Positions 13,420-21,569 of a DNA stretch of 64,000 nucleotides are shown here, one piece after another. A model generated the notes under the pieces. It had not been told where the DNA came from, made no database searches, and worked only from the letters and a program-made list of their open reading frames with translations. A program made the translations under genes and the position numbers. Position 1 is the stretch's first letter. Each line of letters begins with the position of its first letter. This DNA comes from Branchiostoma lanceolatum (taxonomy: Eukaryota > Chordata > Leptocardii > Amphioxiformes > Branchiostomatidae): NCBI RefSeq assembly GCF_035083965.1, contig NC_089724.1, positions 4,078,001-4,142,000 of the forward strand, written 5' to 3'.

Positions 13420-16400
13420 TGAATTATTACCTGGTCAATTGATCAGTTTGTAGGTTGGTTGGTTGGTTGGTTGGTTGGTTGGTTGGTTGGTTGGTTGGTT
13501 GGTTGGTTGGTTGGTTGGTTGGTTGGTTGGTTGGTTGGTTGGTTGGTTGGTTGGTTGCTCGCTTGCTTTCTTGTTTGCTTGCTTTGAGCAGGCTACAAAA
13601 GTTCATACTCAGGGTCAAACAAGGCTGGATTTCAGGTTAACATTGATGTTAGCCACTGAATAGGGTAGTCAATGCTTATACAAATGACTCTGATTGCGCA
13701 TTCTACTACCTCGATGAAGGAATTTCATTGGTTGACTTTTGTTTGTGCTCTGTTGCCAGGACGACAGATGTTGTCTGAGCCAACCAGAGGACACCCCTGA
13801 GCTGGACCACCTCAGGAAGAAATGGATGGCTCCAAAGGACCTGGTTAAGGTGAGCTGACTGGGAAAGGATGTTCTATGGTGTTCTTTCCACTTTTATCAC
13901 ATGGACTTCCATAGAATATTTAGAATGCAATGTCTCGTTCAGCACCAAGGACAGACTAATGCGTGGGACGAAACTTTGGCCAAGCTATGAAATCCAGCTC
14001 TCCTAATTTATTCTTTTTATATAGGAATTATTCATCCCTACTTGACCAATGATAAAGAATCCTGGTACATATAGAATACAACATGGCGTATTTTGTATCA
14101 CCCGAGATTCCAGCCCAGCTGGGACCGACGGTGATGCAGAATACACCCTGTTGTTCATTTATGTCATACCCACCCGAGAAAGCACACATTTCAATGCGAA
14201 ATGCGCCTTAAGGCGCACTTTAGACCTACAATGTTATAAGGTCGTACGATCATTGTCGTAGGCGACGGTTTTCTTTAGACACACGGTCAGGAAATATCAT
14301 GGGACCCCCGCGGCGCAGAATTCCATTGATGTGCGCGTGTGACTCAAAGTGAACTCTTGCGCTCAAATTCAAAATGGCGGGGGAACCGCTTGTTTTCGTC
14401 AAAAGATGAAGCTTTTACTGACTTTGCAACAACTGTTGCCCTGCAGATGAGACGTTGAGAACGGTGCTCAACAAAGAAAGAGATTGAGGCTGGTACAGAG
14501 ACGGACGGGATTTAACCCGAGTTCGTGGCCGCCGCCGGGGATGTCCCGGGGATCGAGGAATAGGGGCATACTAGAGAAGTATAGCCACTGGTAGCAGGGC
14601 GTCGCGCCGGAATAACCGGTTTCGGATGAGAAAAATATGTTTCCATTGCTAACTGCATGCATATTTACAAAGAAAACGATAGAAACTTTCCTTCCCGGAC
14701 AGGAAACAGCACGCTGTAGGCTTATTAGCATATCACCCACTTCCGTCGCCGGCGACGATTCTTCTTTAGACGAGAAAAACACAGCCACAGGCCCCCCCGC
14801 TGAACGTCGTGCGACTGGGTCCGAGGTGGTCGCACGACATTTCGAGGATTTCCCGTTTATTGCCGTCGTACGATTGTTTTGATCGTCTTTAGACGGCCAA
14901 AAAATACCGTCGCCGGCGACGTCGCCCACGACGATGATCGCACGACTCTAAAATGTCGTAGGTGTAAAGAGGCCCTAAGTTGAGAAAAGTTGATATCCTC
15001 AAACAAAAAATTGTAAGAGCCGCACATTCCAGCGACCAAATCCAGTTTTCAAATTTTCGATAGCGCTGCACTTGGCACACTCGAAATGCATTCTAAATAT
15101 TCTATGGAAGCCTGTGTGATAACCTAAACCCTGTCTGGAACACCGGTATCAAACGTTTTTGCGGCCCAGGTATGACATAAACTAAGATACTTTTGGCGTG
15201 TTCTACGGGAGAATCTGGTTTGCTTTGCCATTATGACATGAAGTAAGAACACAATAACTTGTTCAACACCAACGACAGACCAGTGCGTGGGACAAAACTG
15301 TGGCCAAGCTTCGAAATTCAGCTCTCCTAATTTTTTTTTTCATAGGAATTACTTAGCCCTACTTGACAAATGATACAGAATCCTGGTACATGTAGTATAT
15401 TCCAGCAAGAGTAGTGAAGTATCATGCACTGTATCACTAATGGAGATCATTCAAGTAAGCAATTAACTATTCCCTCCAGGCCCTGCGAGCGTCGGGGGTG
15501 AACATCTTTCCAGAGCCCGACTCCAGCAAGTTTGTCAGCATGACCAAAAAGGTAGGCAGCCTTTTTCATTACACATTAATGGATTAGTCTGGATTACTTA
15601 CCTTTATGTGGTTTGTATGTCTTACGTTTGTATGTTTTTTGTCCAGGAAGTTGTTGACAAATCTCATACGTTACCTAATGGTCTCAATAATTTTAGTATC
15701 CAAAGTATTCAAGCCCAGACAAAGTCATTGATAACATTGATATATGAGACTATAACTTACAGTGGTCTGAGACATTGATGTAGGACCGCATGGTATGAGA
15801 CACTGATGTTGGTAACAGACTGCGACTGTCACATCACTATGAGACTTATAGATAGAGTTGATGACTCAGAGGTCGTGATGTTGGTCTGAGACTCGAACAT
15901 GATGACCCCTACAGTAGAAAACTGCAACGCTTGTTCACTTCCCCAGAAGGAGAAAGCAGAGATGTCACAGCCACATACTATAGCATCTGATTCAATTACT
16001 GTATGAGACCTTAACTCTTGTCTCTTGGTCTGAGATTGAAGCATTGGTATGATACTGTAACATCAGTATGAGACCATAAACCATTTTTCCCTCCTCCCCA
16101 GGATGAGGAGGCTGAGATGCTGAGGTACCGCTGCATGGCCATGACGCTCCCTGCCTTAAGTTTCACTCAGGTTTAATTCTTTATTTCAAATATGTTTTTT
16201 CCTCTTCAGGACAAAGAGGCCAAGATGCTGATATGGGTCTGAAATGGTGTGAAACTGAAGCTGCCGTAAGTAACTGGACTCGTTAAGTTTTTATACCAAT
16301 TTGCTTTTCCTCCCCAGGATGAGGAGGCTGAGATGCTGACCTACCGCTGCATGGCCATGACGCTCCCTGCCTTCGCCTTCTCCTGGAGCAAGTGGAACGC

Positions 16401-17813
16401 GGAGGCGGGAGAGGACCGGATCGTCATGCAGGCCGCAGAACATCTGGAGGACGAACCTGTCAACGAGGTAAAATTGATATTTTTCACTCTGAAACTAAAA
16501 GCCCCTGTCACACACATGTGACCATGGCCTCCTGACCTATTCTAGACCATGGCTGTGAGTTAAGCCCGTCACACATAGCCGTGACTCTAGTAATGAATTG
16601 TAATTGCCTGGCAAGCGATATCAACCTCGTCTCGGTTCAGTGTCAGCTTGTGGGCTTTAATGTACAAAATTTAATATAGATGGCCTCCTTTACTCCCCTC
16701 ACGGAGTAATCTGGTTCAGTATCCAATATCATCAATCAATCAATCAAATGGTTTTTATTGTCAACAAAACTCTCGCAGCCAGAGGCTGAATTGCAGTTGT
16801 TTTACAATGTACACCGCCACAATTAAAACAAGTCTTATTCCCAAGTACACATTAAAACAATAGAAAACGTGCTTGGTCACGTGCTTCCACATACGAATAT
16901 ACACTTTGGGTTTTTAAAATATACAACATTATCATACAATCTTACATCAAATACATCCTACTTATTGTGGTCGTCATTTTCCTTTCTACTGTTTACTAGG
17001 GTTGTCATGTATGGTATGCTACTTCTTTTATAGCGTTCAGTTCTGGGTTTGATTTGGTAGAGTTGTTTGCTGGAGCGTGTGGTTCGATCAGTCACATCCC
17101 CTCGCGTCCGTGGTAGCCAATGCCGGAAGTCTAGTGTCTTAAGGATTTGTACTTTGTCCGTGGTGCTGAAATGTTTGTTGTTGCAGGACGACTGGTGCTG
17201 TTATGTACAGAGTGTGCGGAGGGCAAAGAAACTCAAAATCAACGAGTTCAGCGAGGAGTTCTCTGTGGACCACGCTGAGGGATCCGAGGTATGTGATCAT
17301 ATAGTTGAACTCTTCTTCATTCTTTAACAATTGACAAAGAATTATGTGCACATGTTTCAAGCTAAATGTCAACAAAAAAATCTTATCCACCGTATTACAG
17401 TAGTGCAGCAGCCTAGAGGTATGCACAGTTAAGATATACAGGATGTACAGGAGTGCATTGTACTGGGGGACGTTGGGATGGAGATCTGTTTGGTCGTATC
17501 TTTTCAGGGTGGTGGAATTATGTTAACTTAGTAGATGCTACAACAGATTTCTTTCCTTCATGGCAAGCGAGAAAGCTTTTTTGCGAAGGCCTTTGATGCC
17601 ACATGAATATGATATCTAGACATATGTAACATCTGTTTTTCCTTGTCTTACATACTTGTGCCTTTCCTTCCCCAGTTGAGATCGAACATGTACCACATGT
17701 TGACAGACTCGGCGAGTGAGAAGGCCCGGGAGCGCATCCAGGCGGCGAGCTACAAATTCCTGCACTGCGCTGGGGAGCTTATCAGGGCAACACGCCTCTT
17801 CACTTACTCATAG
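4749..17813 (+). CDS. DNAI7: Dynein axonemal intermediate chain 7 / CASC1 homologue, 5' end missing
   Basis: Fifteen exons, 692 residues plus stop: 4749-4889, 6236-6382, 6635-6738, 7408-7708, 8563-8698, 9279-9425, 10051-10175, 11109-11260, 11957-12063, 12994-13160, 13760-13849, 15480-15551, 16318-16467, 17187-17288, 17676-17813. All phases agree. The family (CASC1/LAS1/DNAI7) works in axonemal dynein assembly or inner-arm dynein of motile cilia. Supporting signatures are CDGSPDP and [10 protein letters not shown] in the first exon, the helical [20 protein letters not shown] stretch, and [14 protein letters not shown] across the third and fourth exons, as in the N-terminal CASC1 domain. The C-terminal domain covers the WSWAGKHWR to LFTYS-stop region. 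Two exons (7408-7708, 8563-8698) encode long Glu/Lys-rich low-complexity runs. The intron after 10175 appears to use a GC donor. The N-terminal exons must lie left of this window; the family has roughly 100 or more further residues. Several introns hold broken copies of neighbouring exons. Confidence 0.92.
5040..5170 (+). repeat. Short dispersed repeat (SINE-like tail), copy 1
   Basis: Contains GCCTGCGAAGC, a TGTGTTACxC word and ATACCGGxTATATAGATAC. The same words recur at 37985-38105, 40504-40572 and 62195-62265, so this is a dispersed family. Confidence 0.7.
5185..5245 (+). pseudogene. Echo of the 3' part of DNAI7 exon 4749-4889
   Basis: About 50 bases match the end of the real exon, with AGCACCGACATCAAGGT and CTGCAGGACAGC, and the copy also keeps a GTGAG donor. 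It lies about 350 bp downstream of the original. Its 5' half is missing and a SINE-like repeat lies directly upstream. Confidence 0.75.
5290..5592 (-). mobile_element. tRNA-derived SINE, reverse orientation
   Basis: Read on the minus strand from about 5590, a box-A-like GTAGCACAGTGGCAGAGC and a box-B-like AGGTTCAATCC give a tRNA-like head. It is followed by TTGTGCCCTTGGGAAAGGC, a block common in animal SINE bodies. It is in an intron of DNAI7. Not a functional tRNA: the head continues into a SINE body and a clean cloverleaf is not evident. Confidence 0.65.
5620..5900 (+). repeat. Dispersed 'GTCTGTCTG / cataactc' repeat, copy 1
   Basis: Begins at a GTCTGTCTGTCTG run and continues with a GCATAACTCAAGAGCCTC-like word, TTGGTATGTGGG, TTTTGGGCCCCCT and ACTGCAGCAGAACTTC. 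Copies of the same order occur at 23330-23530, 50236-50420 and 51890-52200. It is a moderately repeated family of unknown class. Confidence 0.7.
7137..7380 (-). mobile_element. tRNA-derived SINE, reverse orientation
   Basis: On the minus strand the right end reads as a tRNA-like head: box A TAGTCCAGTGGTTAGCGAT and box B GGGTTCGAGCCC. The body ends in a word around TACAGTATTTACAGG and CATTGTACCGGGG (plus-strand sense). A diverged relative is at 61450-61690. It sits immediately upstream of DNAI7 exon 7408-7708. Confidence 0.75.
8101..8173. repeat. (GAT)n microsatellite
   Basis: About 24 uninterrupted GAT units in a DNAI7 intron. Confidence 0.97.
8958..9069. repeat. Short foldback element (TAGCCTGGTAT ends)
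   Basis: The left half TAGCCTGGTATCCAAACCTA and the right half are inverted copies around GTCCTCTCC. A second member of the same design is at 31117-31251. Looks like a MITE. Confidence 0.75.
9467..9540 (+). pseudogene. Echo of DNAI7 exon 9279-9425
   Basis: About 70 bases repeat the middle of the adjacent exon 137 bp downstream. They still translate as [19 protein letters not shown] against [19 protein letters not shown] in the real exon. No acceptor is retained and a (GT)n run follows at 9555-9602. Confidence 0.85.
9782..10032 (+). mobile_element. tRNA-derived SINE
   Basis: Head with box A TGGCCGAGTGGGTAGAG and box B GAGTTCGAACCCC, then a body and a T-rich end just before the acceptor of exon 10051. 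The insertion abuts the exon's polypyrimidine tract and may supply part of it. Confidence 0.75.
10283..10636. mobile_element. Inverted-repeat element (MITE) in DNAI7 intron
   Basis: The arms are inverted copies: left AATCAAAGTTCAACTGCAAA, right reverse complement AATCAAAGTTAAACTGCAAA. Both arms also share TGATCAGCTCC, CTTTGTCAAGGAATGAGCAA and TGACxTCACGTTATG. There is no coding capacity. Confidence 0.8.
10746..10934. mobile_element. Inverted-repeat element (MITE) in DNAI7 intron
   Basis: The arms contain GAAGTTTGATxTTTACT and CAACACAAAGCAAATATTGC as inverted copies, enclosing a short centre. It is a separate family from the element just upstream. Confidence 0.8.
11709..11735 (+). pseudogene. 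Short echo of the acceptor of DNAI7 exon 11957-12063
   Basis: CAGGCTGCCGAGCAC with its upstream CTGTxxCTGT context recurs 240 bp before the true acceptor and exon start. Only about 27 bases are conserved. Confidence 0.5.
12206..12412. mobile_element. MITE with TGTAAATGCA-type ends
   Basis: The left end TACTGTAAATGCAGAAATG and the inverted right end TGTAAATGCATTTAAG are related, and TTCGCGGAG occurs in both arms. It lies in a DNAI7 intron. Confidence 0.7.
12862..12935 (+). pseudogene. Echo of DNAI7 exon 12994-13160, with internal deletion
   Basis: Acceptor-like TTCTCAG, then GAATAAGACGCTGAGTT and CATTCGGGC match the real exon start. About 30 bases of the exon are missing before CATGCCCTTCxAGTCCTG resumes, and an in-frame stop is present. 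The copy is about 120 bp upstream of the original. Confidence 0.85.
13380..13556. repeat. (GATT)n and (TTGG)n microsatellites
   Basis: A GATT run at about 13380-13420 and a long, nearly pure TTGG run at 13451-13556 in a DNAI7 intron. Upstream, 13247-13320 resembles a LINE 3' tail (GCCTCCCTGAAAATCAGTGC, then A-rich). Confidence 0.95.
13896..14070 (+). repeat. Direct repeat flanking the 14207-14979 element, left copy
   Basis: Shares AATGCGTGGGAC-like, CAGCTCTCCTAATTT, CCCTACTTGAC and AGAATCCTGGTACAT with 15255-15410. The two copies bracket an inverted-repeat element, in the intron between exons 13760 and 15480. Confidence 0.75.
14207..14979. mobile_element. 773-bp inverted-repeat element rich in CGTACGA / GTCGCCGGCGAC words
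   Basis: The left end CTTAAGGCGCACTTTAGACC and the inverted right end CTTAGGGCCTCTTTACACC start arms of at least 60 bp at roughly 75 percent similarity. The arms carry repeated GTCGTACGA / TCGCACGA words and a GTCGCCGGCGACG palindrome. The 153-codon minus-strand frame inside (14468-14929) overlaps these words and is not credible as a gene. Confidence 0.75.
15255..15410 (+). repeat. Direct repeat flanking the 14207-14979 element, right copy
   Basis: Diverged copy of 13896-14070. At 15050-15125 an inverted relative of the word ATAGAATATTTAGAATGC and its neighbours is also present; a further copy is at 43650-43725. Confidence 0.7.
16093..16235 (+). pseudogene. Two echoes of DNAI7 exon 16318-16467
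   Basis: At 16103 a CCTCCCCAG acceptor and 50 bases copy the exon start almost exactly ([17 protein letters not shown]), then diverge into TTAAG. At about 16207 a second, weaker copy reads AGGACAAAGAGGCCAAGATG after a CTTCAG acceptor. The true exon follows at 16318, so the splice machinery meets three related acceptors within 215 bp. Confidence 0.85.
16728..17160 (-). mobile_element. 3' fragment of a CR1-like LINE, reverse orientation
   Basis: The minus strand encodes the typical LINE C-terminus ([12 protein letters not shown], then [19 protein letters not shown]), followed by a 3' UTR and a tail that appears on the plus strand as (CAAT)n before TTTTTATTG. It ends only a few dozen bases before DNAI7 exon 17187. 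Confidence 0.8.
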
Positions 17814-18940
17814 ACATGTGATATTAATCCACCCCCCTGGATAAATGGTCTGGTCCATGTGCCACATTCTGTCAGCTGTATGGTGGGCTATTCCATTGTA
17901 ACATTAGGGAGGATGACCTGCAGATTACAATGTGCTGAGGAACCTTTCAAGGCCACCCAGCTCTTCACTTACTCATAGACATGTGGCAACATATATTCCC
18001 CCGCCCCCTTTTTCTAACATTCTGTCAATTGTATGGAGGGTTATTCCATTAGGTGAGTGGGGGGGATGATTTGAAAATTTTCATGATAGGCTGATAGGAT
18101 AGTGGGGACAAAGCGTTAGTCACAGTGTGAATATTGCATGAATTGAAACGGTGAGGTGTACAGTTCAAAAAGTAGAGTATGTTTTCCCAATGTTGGTACA
18201 AACCCTTCTCACTTTCCACATTTCCTGTGGTTGATTACAGATATTTCACAGGAAGGAACAGCTTATTATTCTTGGTTAAGAAGGATGTGTGAACTGCAAT
18301 CCATAACAAGGTCTTAGATGGATTTGAAAAGAAAAGAAAAAGCGAGCCATAGCGAAGCCCCATTGCACTACCACTACCTACTTGAAACAGCACTATGCTT
18401 CATCTCAATTGAAGATGACGGCATGGCTTTACCTTTTTAGATGGATTTATTGTGATGCAAAGAAGTGCTACAGAATTCAGTTTCTGTTTTAGACTGGAAT
18501 GAAGTGTGTGACACTTTACATATATATGTCATATTTGTACAGAAGATGCAAATCACATGCAAGATCGAGGTACATGTTACTTAGTAATGAATGTCCAAAC
18601 TAGTACCATGGTAGGTATTATTACACACACAAAATCTATTCTATATAGACAACTAAATTGTTGTGGTGATGTTTATATTCAGAACACTTTATAATGATAT
18701 AGTGTTGAGTCAGAGTTGAATTTTTTGTGTTGAAGTTTACTTCAAACTACCACATGACTGACCTGGATGTAAATAATCGATTCTTTACAGTCAGGGATTT
18801 GGTTTAAAGGTTATCTGGTGCGGTGTACTTGTTGTTGTATATAGAGTAAATTGAGTAATGTTGAAAGTTAAAGTTCTGTACATGTATTCGAATTAAATGG
18901 TTGTTTTGAAATAATGATTCTGTACATCCTCACTTGTTAT
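17814..18940 (+). other. DNAI7 3' flank / UTR, including a tandem copy of the last-exon end
   Basis: The end of the last exon and its 3' flank (about 17785-17910) are repeated, diverged, at 17950-18060: CTCTTCACTTACTCATAG with the stop, then ACATGTG, a C-rich run and TTCTGTCAxxTGTATGG. The rest is AT-rich without exons. An ATTAAA near 18892 is a possible polyadenylation signal. Confidence 0.6.
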
Positions 18941-19355
18941 ACATGTACTCACCTGAGTCAGCCGGAGTTAGCGCTCGTCTCATGTACATACAGGTAATGT
19001 CTAGTACTAGGCATGATACTACTTGAGTAATGCTCCAAGGGGCCCTGCCGGACAGTTCACGGGCTGTTTTCTGCACTTTCGGGCGCTAATCCTACATGGC
19101 CCGGTGGGACACCCTGCGGCTATTTCTGGTCACGGCCGGGGCCCTGGAAGTTTTTGACATGGATTTAAAATCAACGCGGGTGCTGGTAACAGATTGGCGC
19201 CATGAGCTAATCGTGAGAACACCGAGAGGTACCCTCCCTGTGTCCGGCAGTCCACCGGGAAAAATGTGTGGCTTAGTTGCCCGGCCGGGGCTACACCCCC
19301 TAGGGCCGAAGCGCTGGCGGCGGTGCCAGCACATAGTGTGGCGTTCTGTATTGTC

Positions 19356-20426
19356 TTAAGCGGCCCTAGTAACCATGGTATAGCATTTCGTCAGACGATG
19401 GCACAATATTATCAGGGTAAGGCAACTCATTGTCCCTGCCATGGCGCTAAGTAGAATGTTTTGGAGGCTGGTTCCTTTCGCCGTTGTGAAGGTATCACTT
19501 GATTCATCGGTAGAATTCCAAGCAGTTGTGTCCGCACCCTTGTTATGTTCAGTTGGTTTGGGCCTAGTGTCATAGCGTGTGGTTCCGTGACGGTGCAAGA
19601 TGCTGGTTACCATGGTCGGTGACTGGCCGATGGAATGCTTTATCCCCACGGTTCGATTTGATCCGAGCTTTGGGGACGTCACTGCCAAAACGTCATGGAA
19701 ACTCCCCAGACGAACTTTTGCAGGAACAGTTTGTTCCCTACACTCCGTCAGCTGTGCGGGCGCGTCTGACAGTGGTAGCCGGTTCAGTCGACTCGGAGTT
19801 TCGCAGTAGAGCTTTCGAAGTTTTTTATTAAGACTAAGAGAGCAGGCTCCACAGGACGAGCAACAGGTCTCGTCGCCTTCCTTACAAGGCTGTAGACACG
19901 TCATCTTGTCAATCAGCCAGGCCAGGTCGCAGTCACAGCGAAGGAGGTTTCCAACAATCACGACAGTGCTTAATTGTGGCAGTCCGAGTTCGTGCTGAGA
20001 GAATGAGGTTAGTTTGTTGTACCCGACATTAACAAACTTCAGCTCAGGCAGATATTCAATGACGCTGTCCAGCCGAACGTACCGTAGTCGGTTTTCATTC
20101 AGAAGTAAATGGCGTAAAGCTGGCAGACCGCGCAAAGACGTCCAGGGAAACGATTCGATTGAGTTCCAGCCTAGGTCCAGCCAACGCAGTTGGGGTAGAC
20201 TGGGCAGGTTAGTTACGTTACTGATGTTATTGAACTTGGCAGTGAATCGGTCGGCGTTGGACGGTATGCCATCCGGGATCGCGATGAGGTTTTGATGATT
20301 ACAGTCAACCTCTGCAGTCCAAAAGTACTTCATCTGATGTATCTTACATTCAGCTGACAGACAAGAACATCCGGACCACAGAGGTGCCCCCAACGCAACG
20401 AGCAGCAACAGTACACTTCCTTTCAT
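19356..20426 (-). CDS. Intronless leucine-rich-repeat single-pass membrane protein
   Basis: A single 356-codon frame. Residues 1 to about 22 are a signal peptide (MKGSVLLLLVALG...). A cysteine-containing LRR N-cap follows. About four LRRs lie at roughly 60-155 (LRWLDLGWNSIESFP, LRHLLLNENRLRYV, LKFVNVGYNKLTSF). The LRR C-cap at about 157-222 has the CDCDLAWL signature and an unusual extra cysteine cluster (CLQPC...CCSSCGAC). A Ser/Thr-rich stalk runs to about 320, and a hydrophobic helix near 325-345 (LLSAMAGTMSCLTLIILC) is followed by a short basic tail. Predicted type I surface receptor or adhesion protein; ligand unknown. The lack of introns suggests either a retrocopy or membership of the large single-exon LRR families known in amphioxus. 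The start is the only Met giving a signal peptide. It shares the LRR/C-cap layout with Toll-like and VLR-type proteins, but no TIR domain is present. Confidence 0.85.
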   Translation of the reverse strand: MKGSVLLLLVALGAPLWSGCSCLSAECKIHQMKYFWTAEVDCNHQNLIAIPDGIPSNADRFTAKFNNISNVTNLPSLPQLRWLDLGWNSIESFPWTSLRGLPALRHLLLNENRLRYVRLDSVIEYLPELKFVNVGYNKLTSFSQHELGLPQLSTVVIVGNLLRCDCDLAWLIDKMTCLQPCKEGDETCCSSCGACSLSLNKKLRKLYCETPSRLNRLPLSDAPAQLTECREQTVPAKVRLGSFHDVLAVTSPKLGSNRTVGIKHSIGQSPTMVTSILHRHGTTRYDTRPKPTEHNKGADTTAWNSTDESSDTFTTAKGTSLQNILLSAMAGTMSCLTLIILCHRLTKCYTMVTRAA

Positions 20427-20869
20427 ATTCGACGTTTTATCCTCTCTGCCTGTTGGTCAGCAATGGAAAAAAACGTAGATGCTTACGATGACTTCGTTTA
20501 GAATGGATGCGGATGATAAGTTCGCATCTAACGCTTCGAACAGCAATCTGGCGACAGTACAGGCGACAGTGAAATTGAACACTTTCTGTCTGATGCAGAT
20601 TTTTTTTCAAGTCATGTTGTGATGACGTCGTATTCATGTATATTCAAGCCCACGTACAACTCTGGCATATGTAGCAAAGTTCTTTGGTTCAAGGTACGTG
20701 AACAGAAAAAAATTGTTTTATTCTGTTCGATTTATCAATATTAATTGATTGACTACAAGATTGATTGACTTCTTCGATCTAGCCATAGTCATACTGACAG
20801 TTTACAAAAAATTGGCAACATAACTTGTAAGGTTGGACCAGTCCGCACCTTTTACTGATTTCACTTTAG

Positions 20870-21327
20870 CACCCCGACCAATCAAACCATGTGAATCGGA
20901 TTGAAACTCAGATTCGTATCAGCCATTTCCCGACAAATCCCTTTCTAACTTGCGTTAACGACTACATCTGACAAAATAAACTCGCCAGTGAGATGGTGGA
21001 AGGTGTCAGCTTTCCAAAAATGTTTTCAGATTGACAATTTTGGCACTTTGGAACTGATTCAAAGCGACCGCGATTTAACGTTTCGAAAAAAATGGTTTCT
21101 ACTACTATCCTCTAAACGTTAAATCGCGGTCGCTTTGAATCAGTTCCAAAGTGCCCAAATTGTCAATCTGAAAACATCTTTGGAAAGCTGACACCTTCCA
21201 CCATCTCACTGGCGAGTTTATTTTGTCAGATGTAGTCGTTAACGCAAGTTAGAAAGGGATTTGTCGGGAAATGACTGACACGAATCTGAGTTTCAATGCG
21301 ATTAACGTGGTTTGATTGGTCGGGGTG
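20870..21327. mobile_element. Near-perfect palindrome, 214-bp arms, 30-bp loop
   Basis: Left arm 20870-21083 and right arm 21114-21327 are inverted copies with about seven mismatches and no gaps (about 97 percent identity). The ends read CACCCCGACCAATCAAACCA. No clear target duplication is seen. It could be a foldback transposon or a recent inverted duplication. The core lies about 450 bp upstream of the LRR gene's start codon. Confidence 0.92.
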
Positions 21328-21569
21328 TTTATATATTAGGCACGGCTGCACCACACCACACGCGACAAGATTCGCAAGAACAACATGCATATAGCCATGA
21401 GCACAACAACAGACAGTGTGATTTCCCCTTCCCTTCCGTGGGAAATTGCATTTTACGCCCCCACCTCAAGACCAATCTAGGTAGAAGTCTGGAAACATGG
21501 AGGTTTACAGATGAGTTCTCTGATTACAGTACGTGATGGTGTCTAGTGACGTGTGTTTTGTAACCAGTC

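Noticed and set aside
13427..13663. Open frames of NQPT or GWLV repeats
   Set aside because: Pure translation of the (TTGG)n microsatellite. The same applies to 28789-28998 and 39104-39418.
14468..14929. 153-codon minus-strand frame
   Set aside because: It lies wholly inside the 14207-14979 inverted-repeat element, overlaps palindromic words and has no recognisable domain.
19092..19359. Open frames on both strands downstream of the LRR gene
   Set aside because: GC-rich 3' flank with no domain, no splice sites and no agreement between frames; most likely the 3' UTR of the LRR gene.
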